Part shown: piece after piece, positions 34,405-47,058 of the stretch
Numbering within the stretch: position 1 is the stretch's first letter
How the letters are laid out: every line of letters begins with the position of its first letter
DNA from: Oscarella lobularis
Taxonomy: Eukaryota > Porifera > Homoscleromorpha > Homosclerophorida > Oscarellidae
Length of the DNA stretch: 64,000 nucleotides
Assembly: GCF_947507565.1 (NCBI RefSeq)
Contig: NC_089186.1
Location: 1,550,001 to 1,614,000 of the forward strand
Reading direction: 5' to 3'
The notes under the pieces: generated by a model
Told to the model about the DNA's origin: nothing
Database searches by the model: none
Seen by the model: only the letters and a program-made list of their open reading frames with translations
Program-made: the position numbers and the translations under genes

Positions 34405-35153
34405 GACACGAGTTGTAAAGGCCCGTCTCTATTTGATCTTACCGGTGGGCTAACGCGCGCCAGGGGGGAACGCCTCCGACCCGCCCACAGCAGTATGCCG
34501 CAGCGCCCGCGCCTTAAATGACCATTGCGGTTGATATCAACCGCGTTTAACCTGTAAACTTCTGGTTCCGGTCGGTCCGAACTCCTGTTTTAGGCACGGC
34601 TCAGACACAATTTCTCAAAGCAGAAGAAGCGAAAAAAGCTCAAAGAATCGCAGCAGCATCCTCAGGTTTTGCAAAAGGAAACAAAGCAATGTAAAATGAT
34701 CCAGGAGTGGAGCACAGTCGTCAAGTAATCAATAAATCCATAAATCAATAAATCATTGTCATTCAAAAGCAGTGAAGTCATGACGGTTGAAGTGACATAC
34801 ACTAAGAGCTTCAATGGCTGGTTCTTCTCCAGGCGTTGGGAAGCGTTGACTCACCACTTACCTTGGAAATCAGGGCCGTTCAATAAATTGAATGATCCTA
34901 AGTAGCGGCGATTGACAAATTTGACGCTGACCAAATCAAAGACGCCAGAGAAACACGACGCGGAGCACCAAAAATAATACATACCGGTAACCCCATGTAG
35001 AGTAGATAAAGAGCAAACTCAGGTTTTTGTTGCTCCCCTCAGTCCCCTGCCTTCGCTCAGAACGTAGTGGAATTGAAATCTCCTTTGTAAAGTAAAACGA
35101 CCAAAAATACCGCCTCGTATAGACGAATGGCATATATTCAAACGCTTAAAATA
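34405..35153. other. Intergenic sequence between sialidases C and D
   Basis: Contains the promoter side of gene C and the 3' flank of gene D. A segment with CTCCTGTTTTAGGCACGGCT near 34579 reappears near 36727 upstream of gene D, and the segment CGTATAGACGAAT near 32806 reappears near 35116. This defines the duplicated unit as about 32800-34610 and 35105-36760. Confidence 0.6.
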
Positions 35154-36666
35154 TTAGAAATAACGTCGAAGAACTGTCCCTTTCTTCCTCAAGCTCTGAC
35201 TACCAGTAACGTTCAAATTAATAACAGCCATGGCAATCATTTCGATAGAGGTCCCACCGTTGTCTCCCGTCTCGTACAACAAACCGATGCGATTGCGATT
35301 TCCCTCGCCCGGTATCCTAACCAGAGTTGAGTATCCCGACGGACCGGGATACACTTGCATGTGACCGGGCCACGTTCGACCCCCGTCCGTGCTCCACGAC
35401 AAACTCATGTTAATTCGCTGCGTCGAATTGAACGGATTCGAATGCAGAAGAAGATCGCGTTCGTCGACGTAGAGCAGACTTCCGGCGCAGCCGGGCGTGA
35501 CGAGATCCGTCGCTATGGTGATCGTGTTTGAGGGAATAGTTTCGATGGCGTCGAACGAGCGAGCCAATACGCGATAGGGGCCGTGATAGCCTACGTCGTT
35601 GCGCGTGGTTATCAGTATAGAGCCGTCCGAGAGTTCGACAAGCTGACGGAGAGAGAAAAACACGCATTATAGTACCACTATAGTAGTGCCTACCTACCCC
35701 CTTCAGTATCTATGATACACATAATCGGGTCTACAAACGTTACTTAGACTTACCTGATTTTCGCTAGGAGTAAAGTCGTGAGCAGCTTTTTCTTGACCGT
35801 AGGGAATGCCGGGAATCCACGCACCGGACTTCCACCGCATCCCCTCATCTCAAAACGAGAACAAGTGAGATCATATACATATATATGCATGTGATTGTAT
35901 AAGTAGAATACCATCGCTGTAGATGCACTTCACGCCTGTCGTTTTTCCGTGGTCGTCAGAGAATGGCGCTGTACAGTTCCAACCACAAAAAATCAACCTG
36001 CCCTGGTGGGGATCATGCCTCTTCTACACATCATTATTCTTACTGGTATATATATATAATATTCGGTATATATGTATATACTCACTTGAATACCATATCC
36101 AGGGCCGCCAGCAAATATCTCGTAAACGCCGCCTATCTGCTCCGTAATATCGACCGGCTCTCCCCAAGTCAGTCCGTCGTCGTGTGACGTCATCGTAAAC
36201 GTTCGCGTCTTCGGGCACGTGTGCATGCACGTGCCGTATACGACGATCGTCGTGCCGTTCGTCGTGCTCAGAACGGCGCCGAGATTGACGCCGTCCGACG
36301 CGAAGCCGTCGTTTTCGATGAACATCGTCGGCGACCAGGCGTCTTTCGACCATACCGAATGCGCCATGCGACGCACGGCGAGAAATTTCGCCGATCGGTC
36401 CGCCGACGTGCTTTTGCGCGCTTCGGAGACGGCTACGATTGCGCCGCGTTCGTTCCACGTCGCTATTGGGATGCGAAAGTGGTCGACGTCTCCGTCGCCT
36501 AGTCACGTGATGTAAGCAAAGACGAGAAAAAGGGCTCGGGGAGAAGCGCTTTGCCTCGTTTGTTCCACAGAATGAACTCTTCTTCGACGAAAGGATTAAG
36601 AAAGAGCTCTGCTGAAGAGCTGAAGATGATAGAAAAATACAAGACAAGAGATCCCTTTGTCATCAT
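35154..36666 (-). CDS. NEU1-like sialidase D
   Basis: Start ATG 36666, signal peptide (SLVLYFSIIFSSSAE). Nearly identical to sialidase C in RIP motif, Asp-boxes (SHDDGLTWGEP, STDGGRTWPG) and the LLYETGD region. It lacks the stop that ends gene C after NVTG and continues for 14 residues (SQSLRKKGTVLRRYF) to the stop at 35154. The first intron (36499-36554) again has a GC donor. The conservation of all catalytic motifs argues that both copies are functional. Confidence 0.9.
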
Positions 36667-37204
36667 GTGATCGTACGTCTTGTAAAGGCCCGTCTCTATT
36701 TATCTTCTGGTCCGGTCGCGGTCCGGACTCCTGTTTTAGGCACGGCTCAGACACCGTAGAGATGTCTCTTGGATTTCGCTGATGCACGCGAGGCAGACAC
36801 TTCAAGGGTCAAAAATCGAAATTGTAGCGAAGATAATTTTCTTACACTTGATTGACCCTGGCCGTGATGCTGTCATTAAGCCGCTCTTTTTTTGAGCTGA
36901 AGTGACTCGACGCTGAGGGACAGTAAGCAAGAGAAAATCGACAGAAGCGACCTAGATAATTTTTAATAGGGTAAGCACGTGCAGCACATACCGTAGAAAC
37001 TCGGAGGTGTTTTATTACGGAGAATGATTGGCGTGAGCTTTTGGTATACAATCAAGCCGACTGGAAGACAAGAAACCGTTCCATTCATCTACTATAAATA
37101 TCCTTCTAGTAGTATGATCTTCTTTATCTGTCTCTTTTCTGTTTTGCAGGCGCATTCAAGAAGCTTTCGAATGTTTTCGTTCACCTCCGGACCCCGAGGT
37201 GACT
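36667..37204. other. Upstream region of sialidase D
   Basis: Includes the duplicated promoter-side block (to about 36760) and short ORFs on both strands with no recognisable domain. Confidence 0.4.
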
Positions 37205-37540
37205 AAATAAAAACCGGCCCAACTCTTGAGCCAGAGAGGCTAAACGTGGCTCAAAGGCAGGAGATTCCATCTCCTACTCCAGTGGCACGAGTGATAAACT
37301 GCCACCCCACTTAGGAAGACGCGGTGGGTCACAATAGCGGTCCCCCTGGAATCAGGCCGGCAGAACTCACATCCGAGCGCTGCCGGTCCCAGGCGTCCGA
37401 GCCGGGAGACTAAACAGGCTCTAACTCCGACGGGGGAGTAGTGAGGTTGACCCCCCACCCAACCGAAGCCTGCACGGACCCTCGCGGCCCCGAGCAGGTG
37501 GACAGCGAAACTAGGGAGACGTATGCGCAAATTTTTTAGT
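37205..37540. other. GC-rich block of unknown nature
   Basis: A ~330-bp stretch with much higher GC than its flanks, between AT-rich sequences. It contains self-complementary words (for example CAGGAGATTCCATCTCCTAC) but no tRNA-like A/B boxes that I can see. Its single ORF (minus, 37240-37569) has no domain. It could be a repeat end, a non-coding RNA or a transposable-element 5' region. Confidence 0.3.
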
Positions 37541-37691
37541 ACATCCGGTTTACTTCCGGGAAACAACAAAAAATTGGTTTGCTGTAAAAATAAAAGAGTG
37601 GAGGGGAGGAGCGGCTACGTACGCATCTATCTACGAAATTTATCTATCTATCTATGAAGAGTTTCTAGAAAATGGAAACTACTTGTTGTCC

Positions 37692-40120
37692 TTAGGATAT
37701 TAATTGATTTTGGTGCTCCGCGTCGTGCTTCTCTATGAGCGTCTTCAGTTGACGATTCGGCGTCAGCGTCGAATTGGTGAGCGGCAAATTCGTCATCGGG
37801 CTCGTGTGATTTCCTTCGCCGAGCCATCCCTGGATCGACAGTCGTTCATACGTGAAACCGTCTATAAGAGAGAGAAAAGAGGATAGAAGAAAAGGCGCCC
37901 ACTCGATTCGCTAAAAACGCGCATACCAGATGCTATCACGGGATCTTTCATGACGTCGAGTGTGATAGGACAGACAAATTCTTCTGGCACTAGGCAACGA
38001 AATAGTAGTACTGTACGTACGATGGAGTATCAGCTATTCTTACCTCCGTCAATTTTACGATTCGTGTCAACGAGTTCTTGAATTCCCCTCATTATTTTAT
38101 TCCTGTGACCCAAAGGCTCTGAAAATAAATAAATAAATAAATAAATAAAGATCGTGCACGTCTTGAAGAGACATGTTTCTCACTAATTCCTAAATCGTCG
38201 GCGAGAGACTTCGTGTCGAGCGACATCAACTCGGCGCCGTCGATAACGTTGTCTCGAAAGACCTTCGCGTACTGAGAGAGATCGAGACGGCAGAGCCATT
38301 CGACGACGTTGTCGACACTCCAGCCTCCAACGACAACCTCCTATCATGAAGGAATAAACTAGAACTATCGTTACTGTATACTAGGTACAGTATACAAAGC
38401 GTGACCACAGCTCTACTAACAACACTAGTGACTCTCTCAGCCTCAGCACAAGTAAAACGTTTGGCTAGTGAGAGTGAACGTCATTTGCGGGGCGAAGGGT
38501 CCCACAACTGCACGTCTAAATTCTCTAAGGGTCCACCGTACGTACCGGTCGGAGTCCACGCGATGCTAACAACTTCGCCATGCGGCATTCTCCGACGGCC
38601 GGTCGTCCCGACATCGTCCCTCCCTCTCCCTTCTTTTCTGTCCCTTCCTCGGCGATATTGAGATCAATTAAATCGTCTCTCTTGACCGCTCCTTCTTCTT
38701 CGACGGCGTCCGCCCCCCCGCGTTTCCATAGTATCAGATTCTTGTCGTTCGATCCCGTGGCGAGCATATTTCCATCCGGCGAAAACGCGCAGGCGGTGAT
38801 GTAGCGACTGTGCTTGAGCATCGTCTGAGCAGGCTCGCCACTTTCCTAAAGAAAAAATACATCCAAAACTAAATGAACTAACTGGCTCTATATACCAATT
38901 TCCAGATAATTATTGTCTTATCACCTGACCTAAAAATACGAAATTACTGATTATTTAATTGAGGATAAAGTCATTGGTACCCTGAAGCCAAGTAGAGTCC
39001 GTCTGGCGAAAGGGCTAACGAATATACCGGACCCGAATGCCCTTCCAAACTATACTTCAAAGTTAAAGTCGCTTCGCCTTTAATCAATTGATTTAATATA
39101 ATAACATTGACTTACAGGATATCTTACCTCTGACGTGAGTCACGTTCCACACTTTCACTAGATTGTCATTTCCACCCGTCGCCAATAGAAAACTGTCGGC
39201 AATCGATTTTTCTCCGGACGGCCAAACGACGAGATCTAGATAATCATACAATATCTTCCGAGTTCCTACCCCCCGCCTCCGTTCGATTACCCTGACGCGC
39301 CAGCGGCGAAAACGTGCACGCATTGATTCCGAGATTATGCGTATCAACGGCCGACTGGAGCGAACGACCCGAAAACGGATCCCAGAGGCGAATCTCGCCG
39401 CCACTCGCGACGGCGGCAAGCAGAAAACCGTTCGGCGCGTAACTACAACCTAATATACTAAAGAAAGAAAATCAATGAATCAATAGCGATAAAAGGATCT
39501 TTAATTAATTAAAAAAATACCTGTCGTCTCTTGCCTGGAGCACGTGAACGAGCTTTCTCGTACGCATTTCGTAGACGCGAACGGCGCCCTCGGCGGAGCC
39601 GGCGGCGAGATAGCAGCCGTCGGGCGAAAACGCCGCCGAACGCACTCCGAGCGTGTGAACTTCGATGCATCCTAAAAAAATCAATCAATCAATTAATTAA
39701 TTAATCCTTCGCCATGAAGTGCACTATAGGACATTTATGTAGTCCTCTACTAACAGTGGAACCTCTGAAACGTACTGAAATATGCTTCTATCTGTCTATA
39801 TATTAAAACAGGTGTGCCACGCCCCCGCACGGATTCTTACCGAGTTCTCTTCCCGTGATGGGATTCCAGAGCTTTATTCTTCCGTCCGTCGATCCCGTTG
39901 CTAAGATCGGTTCCGAAGGCGACGCTACGCACGCGTTGACGTAGTAGGAATGGCCGGTTAGCGGCGAGGAGGGAAGTTCGTGTCCCGTTTTCGGATCGAA
40001 GAGGCGTACGGTGCGGTCGCCCGATCCCGTCGCCACGAACGTGCCGTCGGCGGCAAAGCAGCACGCGTTGACGTCGCTCTTGTGAGCCGAAATGACGCGG
40101 AAAGGCGAGAATAAGTCCAT
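37692..40120 (-). CDS. WDSUB1: WD repeat, SAM and U-box domain-containing protein 1
   Basis: Start ATG 40120 (MDLFSPFRVISAHKSDV). Exons encode about seven WD repeats (GSGDRTVRLFD, GSTDGRIKLWN, GSAEGAVRVYE, GGNDNLVKVWN, GHSGPVYSLALSPDG, SGDKTIIIW, GSNDKNLILW). An acidic linker follows, then a SAM domain (WSVDNVVEWLCRLDLSQY to SLADDLGI) and a C-terminal U-box (VPEEFVCPITLDVMKDPVIA, then DGFTYERLSIQGWL, TSPMTNLPL, LTPNRQLK), ending at 37692. The order matches vertebrate WDSUB1. The U-box predicts E3 ubiquitin ligase activity with substrate recruitment by WD repeats and SAM. It shares a short divergent promoter with PGAP2. Confidence 0.95.
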
Positions 40121-40341
40121 GAGTAATAGGCTAGTGTACGGGGACTTCGAGTTGGAATCCCGTGATGTGCAGACGTCACAAACATTTATTTGAAAGTGCT
40201 GCAAGAAAAAAAGAAAATAACATTTTGATAAAGTATGGCATAGCAATGAAAAATCTTACCTGCACTTGCAGCTACTTGCAGCAGATTCTAGAACAAACTC
40301 GTCATGTGACCCCTTGTAGATGTACGGGAAACTTGGACGCT
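40121..40341. promoter_or_regulatory. Bidirectional promoter WDSUB1/PGAP2
   Basis: 221 bp separate the divergent start codons of WDSUB1 (minus) and PGAP2 (plus). Confidence 0.55.
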
Positions 40342-41333
40342 ATGATGGGACAACAGCGAGCGTTTCTCTTGCGATTTTCCGTCTCTTCAGTAGTAACATG
40401 CACCATGGCACTTCCATTTCTAAGCATCCTTCTAAGCATCCTACTCTCGATAGCCTACAATTACAAACAAGTGACCAAGACTCATTGCGCGGTACGACCG
40501 TAGCCCAAAACCAATCCAATCTTCAGCCCAGCGTCTACGATCTAGGTACCAAACGTTGTTCCATCGATCAGTGCAGCTGTAGGAGACTACTCGCCTCAGA
40601 AATACATTTTTCGTGGAGCAATCGGTCTTCACGCCCCCTTGGTGTACGGGCTACAGGTTCTATACTACAATCGCTTCAAATCGTGGAATTTGAGCGGGTT
40701 CTTTCGACTGCTCAACCTTCTCCAACTGCTGGCTAGATGGATCGAAATCACGTGTCTTCTTATCTTAGCTGTTGTAGCATCGAGTGAAAATTTCCGTATG
40801 AACGATCCTATACACATATTTTAATTATTTAAATCAAATTTTTGAAATTTATATAGTTGGTTATTTTTAGATTGGCACGAAATGGCTTTTATTCTTTTCA
40901 TGTTTTTCTCTTACGTCGAAATGATGGCCATGTTGGCAATGACGAAATACGGACGTCCCTCGAAAATGAACCAAAAAGTTTCCCCATTAGCCATACTGAT
41001 AAATAAAACGATAAATAATTAGTTTTCCTACAGGAGCTCCACTCATTTCGCACCAAACTCGCGCTCTTCATCGTGAACGCGATTTCCTTTGCACTGGCAG
41101 TCTATTTCTACGAAAGACACAACGCCTACTGTGAGCCCTACGGTAGGCAAATGTACCACTAAGCTCGTCCTATACCCTAATACGTCCCCCTTTTAGTTTA
41201 CAGCCTCTTTGCTACTCTAGAATATATCGTGGTCATGGCTAACATAGGATTTCATGGCACGGTCAAGTGGGACTTTGACGACTGCTGTCTTACCGTGGGA
41301 AAATCAAATGACTGGTCAACAAGAGTAGACTGA
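40342..41333 (+). CDS. PGAP2: Post-GPI attachment to proteins factor 2
   Basis: Start ATG 40342 (40345 is a second Met). The exon chain gives LRFSVSSVVTCTMALPF, YKQVTKTHCA then VPNVVPSISAAVGDYSPQKY, FRGAIGLHAPLVYGLQVLYY and LAVVASSEN. It continues with DWHEMAFILFMFFSYVEMM, ELHSFRTKLALFIVNAISF, Y-E-R-H-N-A-Y-C-E-P and LFATLEYIVVMANIGFH, to the stop at 41331-41333. These match the multi-pass PGAP2/Frag1 family, which acts in the Golgi in fatty-acid remodelling of GPI anchors. Several GPI-anchored proteins are predicted nearby. One 55-bp intron interrupts THC-A/V. Confidence 0.92.
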
Positions 41334-41456
41334 GCAAACCGAAGAAGGTGGATTGAAAAGGGGAGCTTTTACAGTTAAAAATAAAGACACAACAGTACAA
41401 ACCGGACATAAATACGGCGAAATTAATAGTATTAGTTTATTTCGCGAGAGTTACTT

Positions 41457-44400
41457 TCATTTTGTCGTCGGTTCGTCCTTTCCGCTTTGCGCTTCCTTGC
41501 CTGTCGTGTCCCCCTTGGGAAGCTTCAGACCGAACTTGCTTTCGACGTCGGCGAAGATGGGAACGGCGACGCTGTAGCCGCCAATGTGATCAGGATTCGT
41601 GACGCTCGCCATGTAGCCGCGCTTCTGGGCTTTCAATAGGGCCCTCTTTGCAGCCTCCTGCTCACTGAATCTAAAGAGAAGTGATATAGATTATAATATA
41701 CGGATATGTACACTAGCAGTCTTCAGTACATTTAAAAATTAGACAAGGGTACTGTAAGGTTAGTACGGTATATAAGAAAAAGTATACACTTATATGACGT
41801 TGTCTTACTTTCCCCTTCCGAAATCGACGTCGAATAGTCGCTGTAGCAATTCGTAGACCATCAAAGTGACGCCGAATTGGGGCGACGATCTCACGACCCG
41901 CGCTCCGGCGCCGACCCAGAATTTACGCATGCCCTCTTCGCGATAGATTTTACGCGCGGCGTCGAAAAATCCGCTATAGGTCGTCTGCTTTTCGCGCGCT
42001 TGAACCTGAAGGCGAGTCTTGATGACGTCGGCCGGAGTGACGAGAGACGCGGCCGGCATGCCGGCGACGGCGGCGGCGACAAGAAGAGACACGGGACCGT
42101 TGTAGCCGTCTTCGTCGGCCGTAATCGGTTTCATGTGAGCGTACGCGGGGAAATAGATCGCCGAGAAGGGAATATCTCGCACGAAGCAAGCCGACGCTCC
42201 CTAACGAAAAATCAATAACTATTTAATTATATTGATTATTTATTTTTGTTGCCTTGTAGAGACCGGAGAAGCCGAGATCGAGTATGATTTTGATGGCGCT
42301 CGCCGGTCGTCCGCCGGCTTCCGTTGCCGTTTGAAGACGAATTTTGACGATTTCTAAAGGATTAGTGAAAAGGACTTGATGGCCGCCGGCCTAAGAGAGA
42401 GGGGGGCAATTTTTCAAAACCAGAAAAAACGTCTCTCGTCTTACGATTCCGCCGGCGATGATTTCGCGCATTAGAGGAAGCTCGCCGCTTTTTTTCGTAA
42501 ACGTTTGCCTCGCCAAGTCGTTTACCTAGATCCAGAAAAGTAGACAACTACTCCATATGCGCGAAGTCGTGCGTACAGTCAATTTAATAGCTTTCTCCGG
42601 GGCAACGCCAATTAGTTGCGGCAAAAGACCTGAGACGTAAATGAATTTATTTATTCATTTATTTATTTATTTATTTATTTATTTATGTCCTCCTTTCTTA
42701 CCTCTGTATAATCCCGGAATTCCTTCGTATCGAAGCGTCTTCTTAAAACAGTCCCAGTAACTCTTATACGCTATTTCGCCGACGAAGTGCGCGCGCCTCT
42801 GATTCTGCATTCTCGTTTTCAAAAAGTCGATCGGATAGACAGCAAAGGCGCCGCAAGCTATAAAAACAAATCAGCTAATAAACTATGATATCATTATGAC
42901 GTCAGTACATCCAGCTAGTGATCCGAGAGCAAATCTATAGGCCGATTCAATAGTTTGCCACGCAAATCCTATATCCTTTCTTTCTATTGTTTTTAGATCA
43001 GATAGTACCTAGGTGTGTGAATAAGATAGACAAAAAAACGTCGATACTGAACGCTTTGATTACCCGGACTTCCGTGTGCGGCGCATGAGGCAACAGCCTT
43101 CGAAAATCATCCAAAGTAACTCGCCTGTCGAAAAAAAAACAATAACTAATTAAAAGGCACGTGGTAAAATTAGGGAGACGCACCCCGTTTTTCTCTCTAA
43201 ATCGCAGAGCTGAAACATGATGTCGACTTCGAGAGGAGTCACCTGTATAATATTCACTAATAATAAAAACACCCCTCCAATTTTATGAAAAATACTTGAG
43301 GAAACTTTCTAGCTCCACTCATGACTTCCTCTAAAAGAACATGCATCGAATAAGAAAATAAGAAAAATGGTTTCTTTTAATTCACCTCGCGTGACGTGTT
43401 TCTTTACGTTCTCCGACGTCACCGTCTTCATGACTTCGTGAAGCAAATCCAAATTGCTGAGCATGCCGTTGAACGCCGTGAAGTACGCGTAGCTGACGCT
43501 GTGACTCTTCGTCGTCAATTCCCCGCCAACCTATATGTATATATAAGAATGGGGAAGTGAGGGAGGAAGCGTAAGAACGCGCCCCACTACACTGAGGAAA
43601 CGTATTAGCATATATTATAATATGTGGTACAGTAAACTGAATAGAACATACAAGGGCAAGGATCATATCAACTATAGACCCACTGTGAATTATATATAGT
43701 GTTACAGTTACAGAACCTCTGCCCATAATAAAGGTCCTCTAGTGAAACATCTCAATACTACAGCATATCAGATGTATAGTCAAGGAAGAGAGGCTACATC
43801 AAAGTGACTTCTAACAAAAACCCCCCATGTCATAGTATCCTCTACACGTGGGTGCCGTGTCCTCAAACTGTTTCTATAAAAAACTCGTTGTTGCGCGTTT
43901 TTTTTTTTCTTACCGTGACCAAATTCTCGTTGATGTACGTCGAGAGCAGGTGCGATCGCGTCTGCTTCATGACGTCGCGAAACGCCATCGCCGATATCGC
44001 GCCCGATTTTTCGACGTCGCTTCGAACGAACGCCTGCTTGGCGCGCTCCATCTGCAAGTCGCGAATCATCTCGGAGAATTCCTGAAAGCGCACGTGACCC
44101 TTGCGCTCTTTGCCGAAGTACAAGTGAATAAATTGGGAATTGAAATCGAAAGGGAAACGCTGCTCGACTTCGGTCGTACTGATGACCTGACGAAATTCAT
44201 CTAATGAGAAACAATGAGGAAACGATGGAAGGTATCAAAGCCCCGCCCACTCGATTCACCCACCGAAAGAAATCACTCCATTCGCATTCATATCAAACAT
44301 AAGAAAGGCGCACTTGTACAGAGCATCCGGGGACGAGAGCAGCGATTCGAATGACGTGAATTCGTCGAACGATATCAAACTGTAGTAACGAAAATAATGC

Positions 44401-44814
44401 GTGGGCGTGGTCGAGTAGTTTTCTCTCTAACCCGTCCTTCGTTTGATCGACGACGCCCGCTAGGACATTGAGCGAGTTCTCGTCCTTGTGTATTCCGAGA
44501 AATCGATGATAGAAGTCTTTTGGCGTCATGTAGCGATTCGCTTTTTCGGTTACGGACGCGTACTAGTCCCGTAAAGCGATTTTTCGCGCGTTTCTCGCGT
44601 TTCGTCGCGCGGCGTACCTTGTCGAATACTTTTCGAAGTTGAGCGGGATCGGCTCGCGACGCGGTCGGACCCGACTGTCGCATTTTCGAAGAGATTTTAG
44701 ACATCGAAACATACGGGACTTTATATTTCATCTTACGTCGCATTTCGCGTAGCCGCGGCGTCGTAGAGCGTTGATGCCCGCAGCGCGGTCGCTCAGCCAG
44801 CCTTTGGAATCCAT
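41457..44814 (-). CDS. SLC25A12/13: Calcium-dependent mitochondrial aspartate/glutamate carrier (aralar/citrin)
   Basis: The N-terminal half is EF-hand-rich: [15 protein letters not shown], then the calcium loop DQTKDG-LISFDEF, then [20 protein letters not shown] and [16 protein letters not shown]. The C-terminal half has three carrier repeats with the signature PX[DE]XX[KR] ([37 protein letters not shown]) and [28 protein letters not shown] and [17 protein letters not shown]. The stop is at 41457. Aralar exchanges mitochondrial aspartate for cytosolic glutamate plus proton. The start is uncertain: [12 protein letters not shown] at 44704 fits the family; an upstream ATG at 44814 opens an Arg-rich segment that would need splicing before a stop. 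Large introns near 43540-43890. Confidence 0.92.
42639..42688. repeat. (TTTA)n microsatellite
   Basis: About eleven tetranucleotide units with one TTCA variant, in an aralar intron. Confidence 0.9.
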
Positions 44815-44979
44815 TAGCGACTGCCGACTGGGGAGTTGTTGGGAAGTATTCGTCTACACGGGTCGTGCACGTGAAACGCTACTTGCGTGCGCTAATACGC
44901 TATTTTAGCCCGGTTAGCTAATTATGTAGCGCCAAAAACAAAAACACCGAAACAGCAACAGCACAAACAAAAACAAATT

Positions 44980-47058
44980 TCATGCAAGGCAAAACAAAAA
45001 CACCGCGACAGCAGCAGCAGAAACAGAAACAAAAAAGAATTTCACGCACCAGAATTGAGACGACAGAACCATATTTCCACTTGAGGTTGGACTTGGAGTT
45101 TGAGTTGGAAGCGGAGTCGTGATAATGGGAGGTGGAGTAGTCAGTAGTGTAGCGCATTCTGACGGCTGCAACAGACTAGTAACACAGAGAGTGGTAAGTC
45201 CCAAATTTAATTAATTAATTATTTAAACAATGTTACAGAGAGGAAGACTCCTGACACTTCGATAGTTCAGTACATCTAGCTCAAAGACAGTATATAGATC
45301 GAGTGCTCATCTACGGCTTTATTTATTCTGTACTTGAGTTTCGGAACGCAAAATCCACAGAAAGGGTCTGGAGCTGCGAGGCAATCTAAGCACGTGGTCA
45401 GAGCGTTGCATTCTTGCACAGGTATTGCTGTCAACTAAACGTATTTATGTATCACTGCATGAACAAAGTGGACATTTGAGAATTCCTGCTCACGTTAGAG
45501 TCTGATAGAGCGTAGACAACAGACCTATCCGGATTTAATTCAAGACTGAGAATTCTTCTGGAACTGCTTGTAGACAACGTCCTTATCAGCCGAGATGAAG
45601 AGTTCGTACGGACATCTATCTAGAACGCAACATCTAGCATTTACATGTTTGAATCGTCACCTCAATTGATTACTTTATCGACTGTGCCGTCACTTTTGCC
45701 GGCAAACGCAACCGTATCGGTACTGTAGGCGACAGTGAAAGTCACAGCTGTAAGACTACCAGACGGCGAAGCGGGAATTTCATAAAAGGCGCTGCTGAGT
45801 ATTGGGTCGCTTGAAGGTATTTCTAGATTGATGTCAACGACGGAAGGGCTGCAACCGGTGCCGTCCCACAAAGTTCTCTACAGTCAAGTCAAACTACTAA
45901 ATGGAGAGATGACACCGAATTCCTCACCAGCGTATCAATGCACGGTTTTAAACTGTCCCTTGCAAAGCCACGAGAGCCGGAGATTCCATTCCTACAATTT
46001 TCCAGCCCTTGCTTATATTTAGCGTTGATTTGAGGAACTGAAACGACGCATAGCGCGCTGGCACCGGTGCCGTCAATCTTCTCATTGAAAACGCCCATAA
46101 GAACATCGTCATTTCCAACGCTACTTGCCAGCAAAGTACCCACTTTTCCAACGTAAAATGACTGCATATATTTGTACGTTTTACTGTTTCCTTTGCATTC
46201 AATGTAAGCCTCCAGGTAAGCGTAGAACGTGTTCCTCGACATGCCTTGGTCGTTCCGACATATGCGCGCAATTAGAGTTCCTCCAGCAGACGAAGAATCT
46301 GTAGCAACAAAATAAACGAATTCGCCACTCCCAAAGGCACTTATAATGTCAAACGGAAAATCTAGTGGAAAATTTATACTTCCCACCAGCGGTTGAAGCA
46401 GATTTTCATAACCCATGCCTCGCACACTGATCTCAAATGGCTTCACCGACGACAAAGCTCCCATGTGCGTGACGAGAAACAGGGCTGGACGGCCGAGGTA
46501 ATCATAGGAAATAACTCCTGCTGAATTTGAGTCCTCATCGCGTGTAACAACGATCATTTCAACAGCAGGAAATCCTCCCGCTTTGAATATCTCCTCGTCG
46601 CTTCTAGAAATAGTACTGACATTAGATGCCGAGCGGAGATTGCACGTGCCAGCTTGCAAATTTCCACACGTCAATACAGAGTCGCCACTTTCATTGAGAA
46701 GCAGAAGTTGGTTGAAATTCGACTGAATCTTTGTCGGAATAGTGTTATCAAAGCACGACTGACTGGAAAACCAATCGCGTGGAAAGCAACCCTTGTTATC
46801 GCTGAGAGGCCCCGTTTTTGCAGTGCGGCTCGTCTGAAGTGGCGAAGGAGCGAGTTGAAAAATAGCGTCTTTTCCCGCAACATAGATATCGCCCGTCGTT
46901 GGATGGACAACCACACGACGAAGTGGTGCGTTTGACGAAGGCGCGGTCCAAGTAGGATACGATGAGACGGGTATAAGAGAAGAAACGCAGAGAACGGTGG
47001 CGATCAGAATCGCTAGACGTCTCGGACGTCTCTGCAGCGAGAGCGCGAGATATGCCAT
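44980..47058 (-). CDS. Sema-PSI domain protein with a GPI-like tail
   Basis: The Met at 47058 (MAYLALSLQRRPRRLAILIA, then TVLCVSSLIPV) gives a signal peptide. The first long exon (to 45928) is a sema domain with GDIYVAGKDAIFQL, KGCFPRDW, LLLLNESGDSVLTCGNLQAG and ALCVVSVPQINAKY. After a 50-bp intron (45878-45927) come WDGTGCSPSVVDI and FAGKSDGTVDKV. A PSI domain follows (QECNALTTCLDCLAAPDPFC, then GFCVPK), then a Pro/Thr stalk (TTPPPIITTPLPTQTPSP) and a hydrophobic C-terminus (VSVSAAAVAVFLFCLA) with no cytoplasmic tail, ending at 44980. Sema-PSI with a GPI-type end recalls SEMA7A, but the sequence is too divergent to call it semaphorin or plexin. The last exon joins are inferred; an alternative frame would give a hydrophobic C-rich tail. 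Confidence 0.7.
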
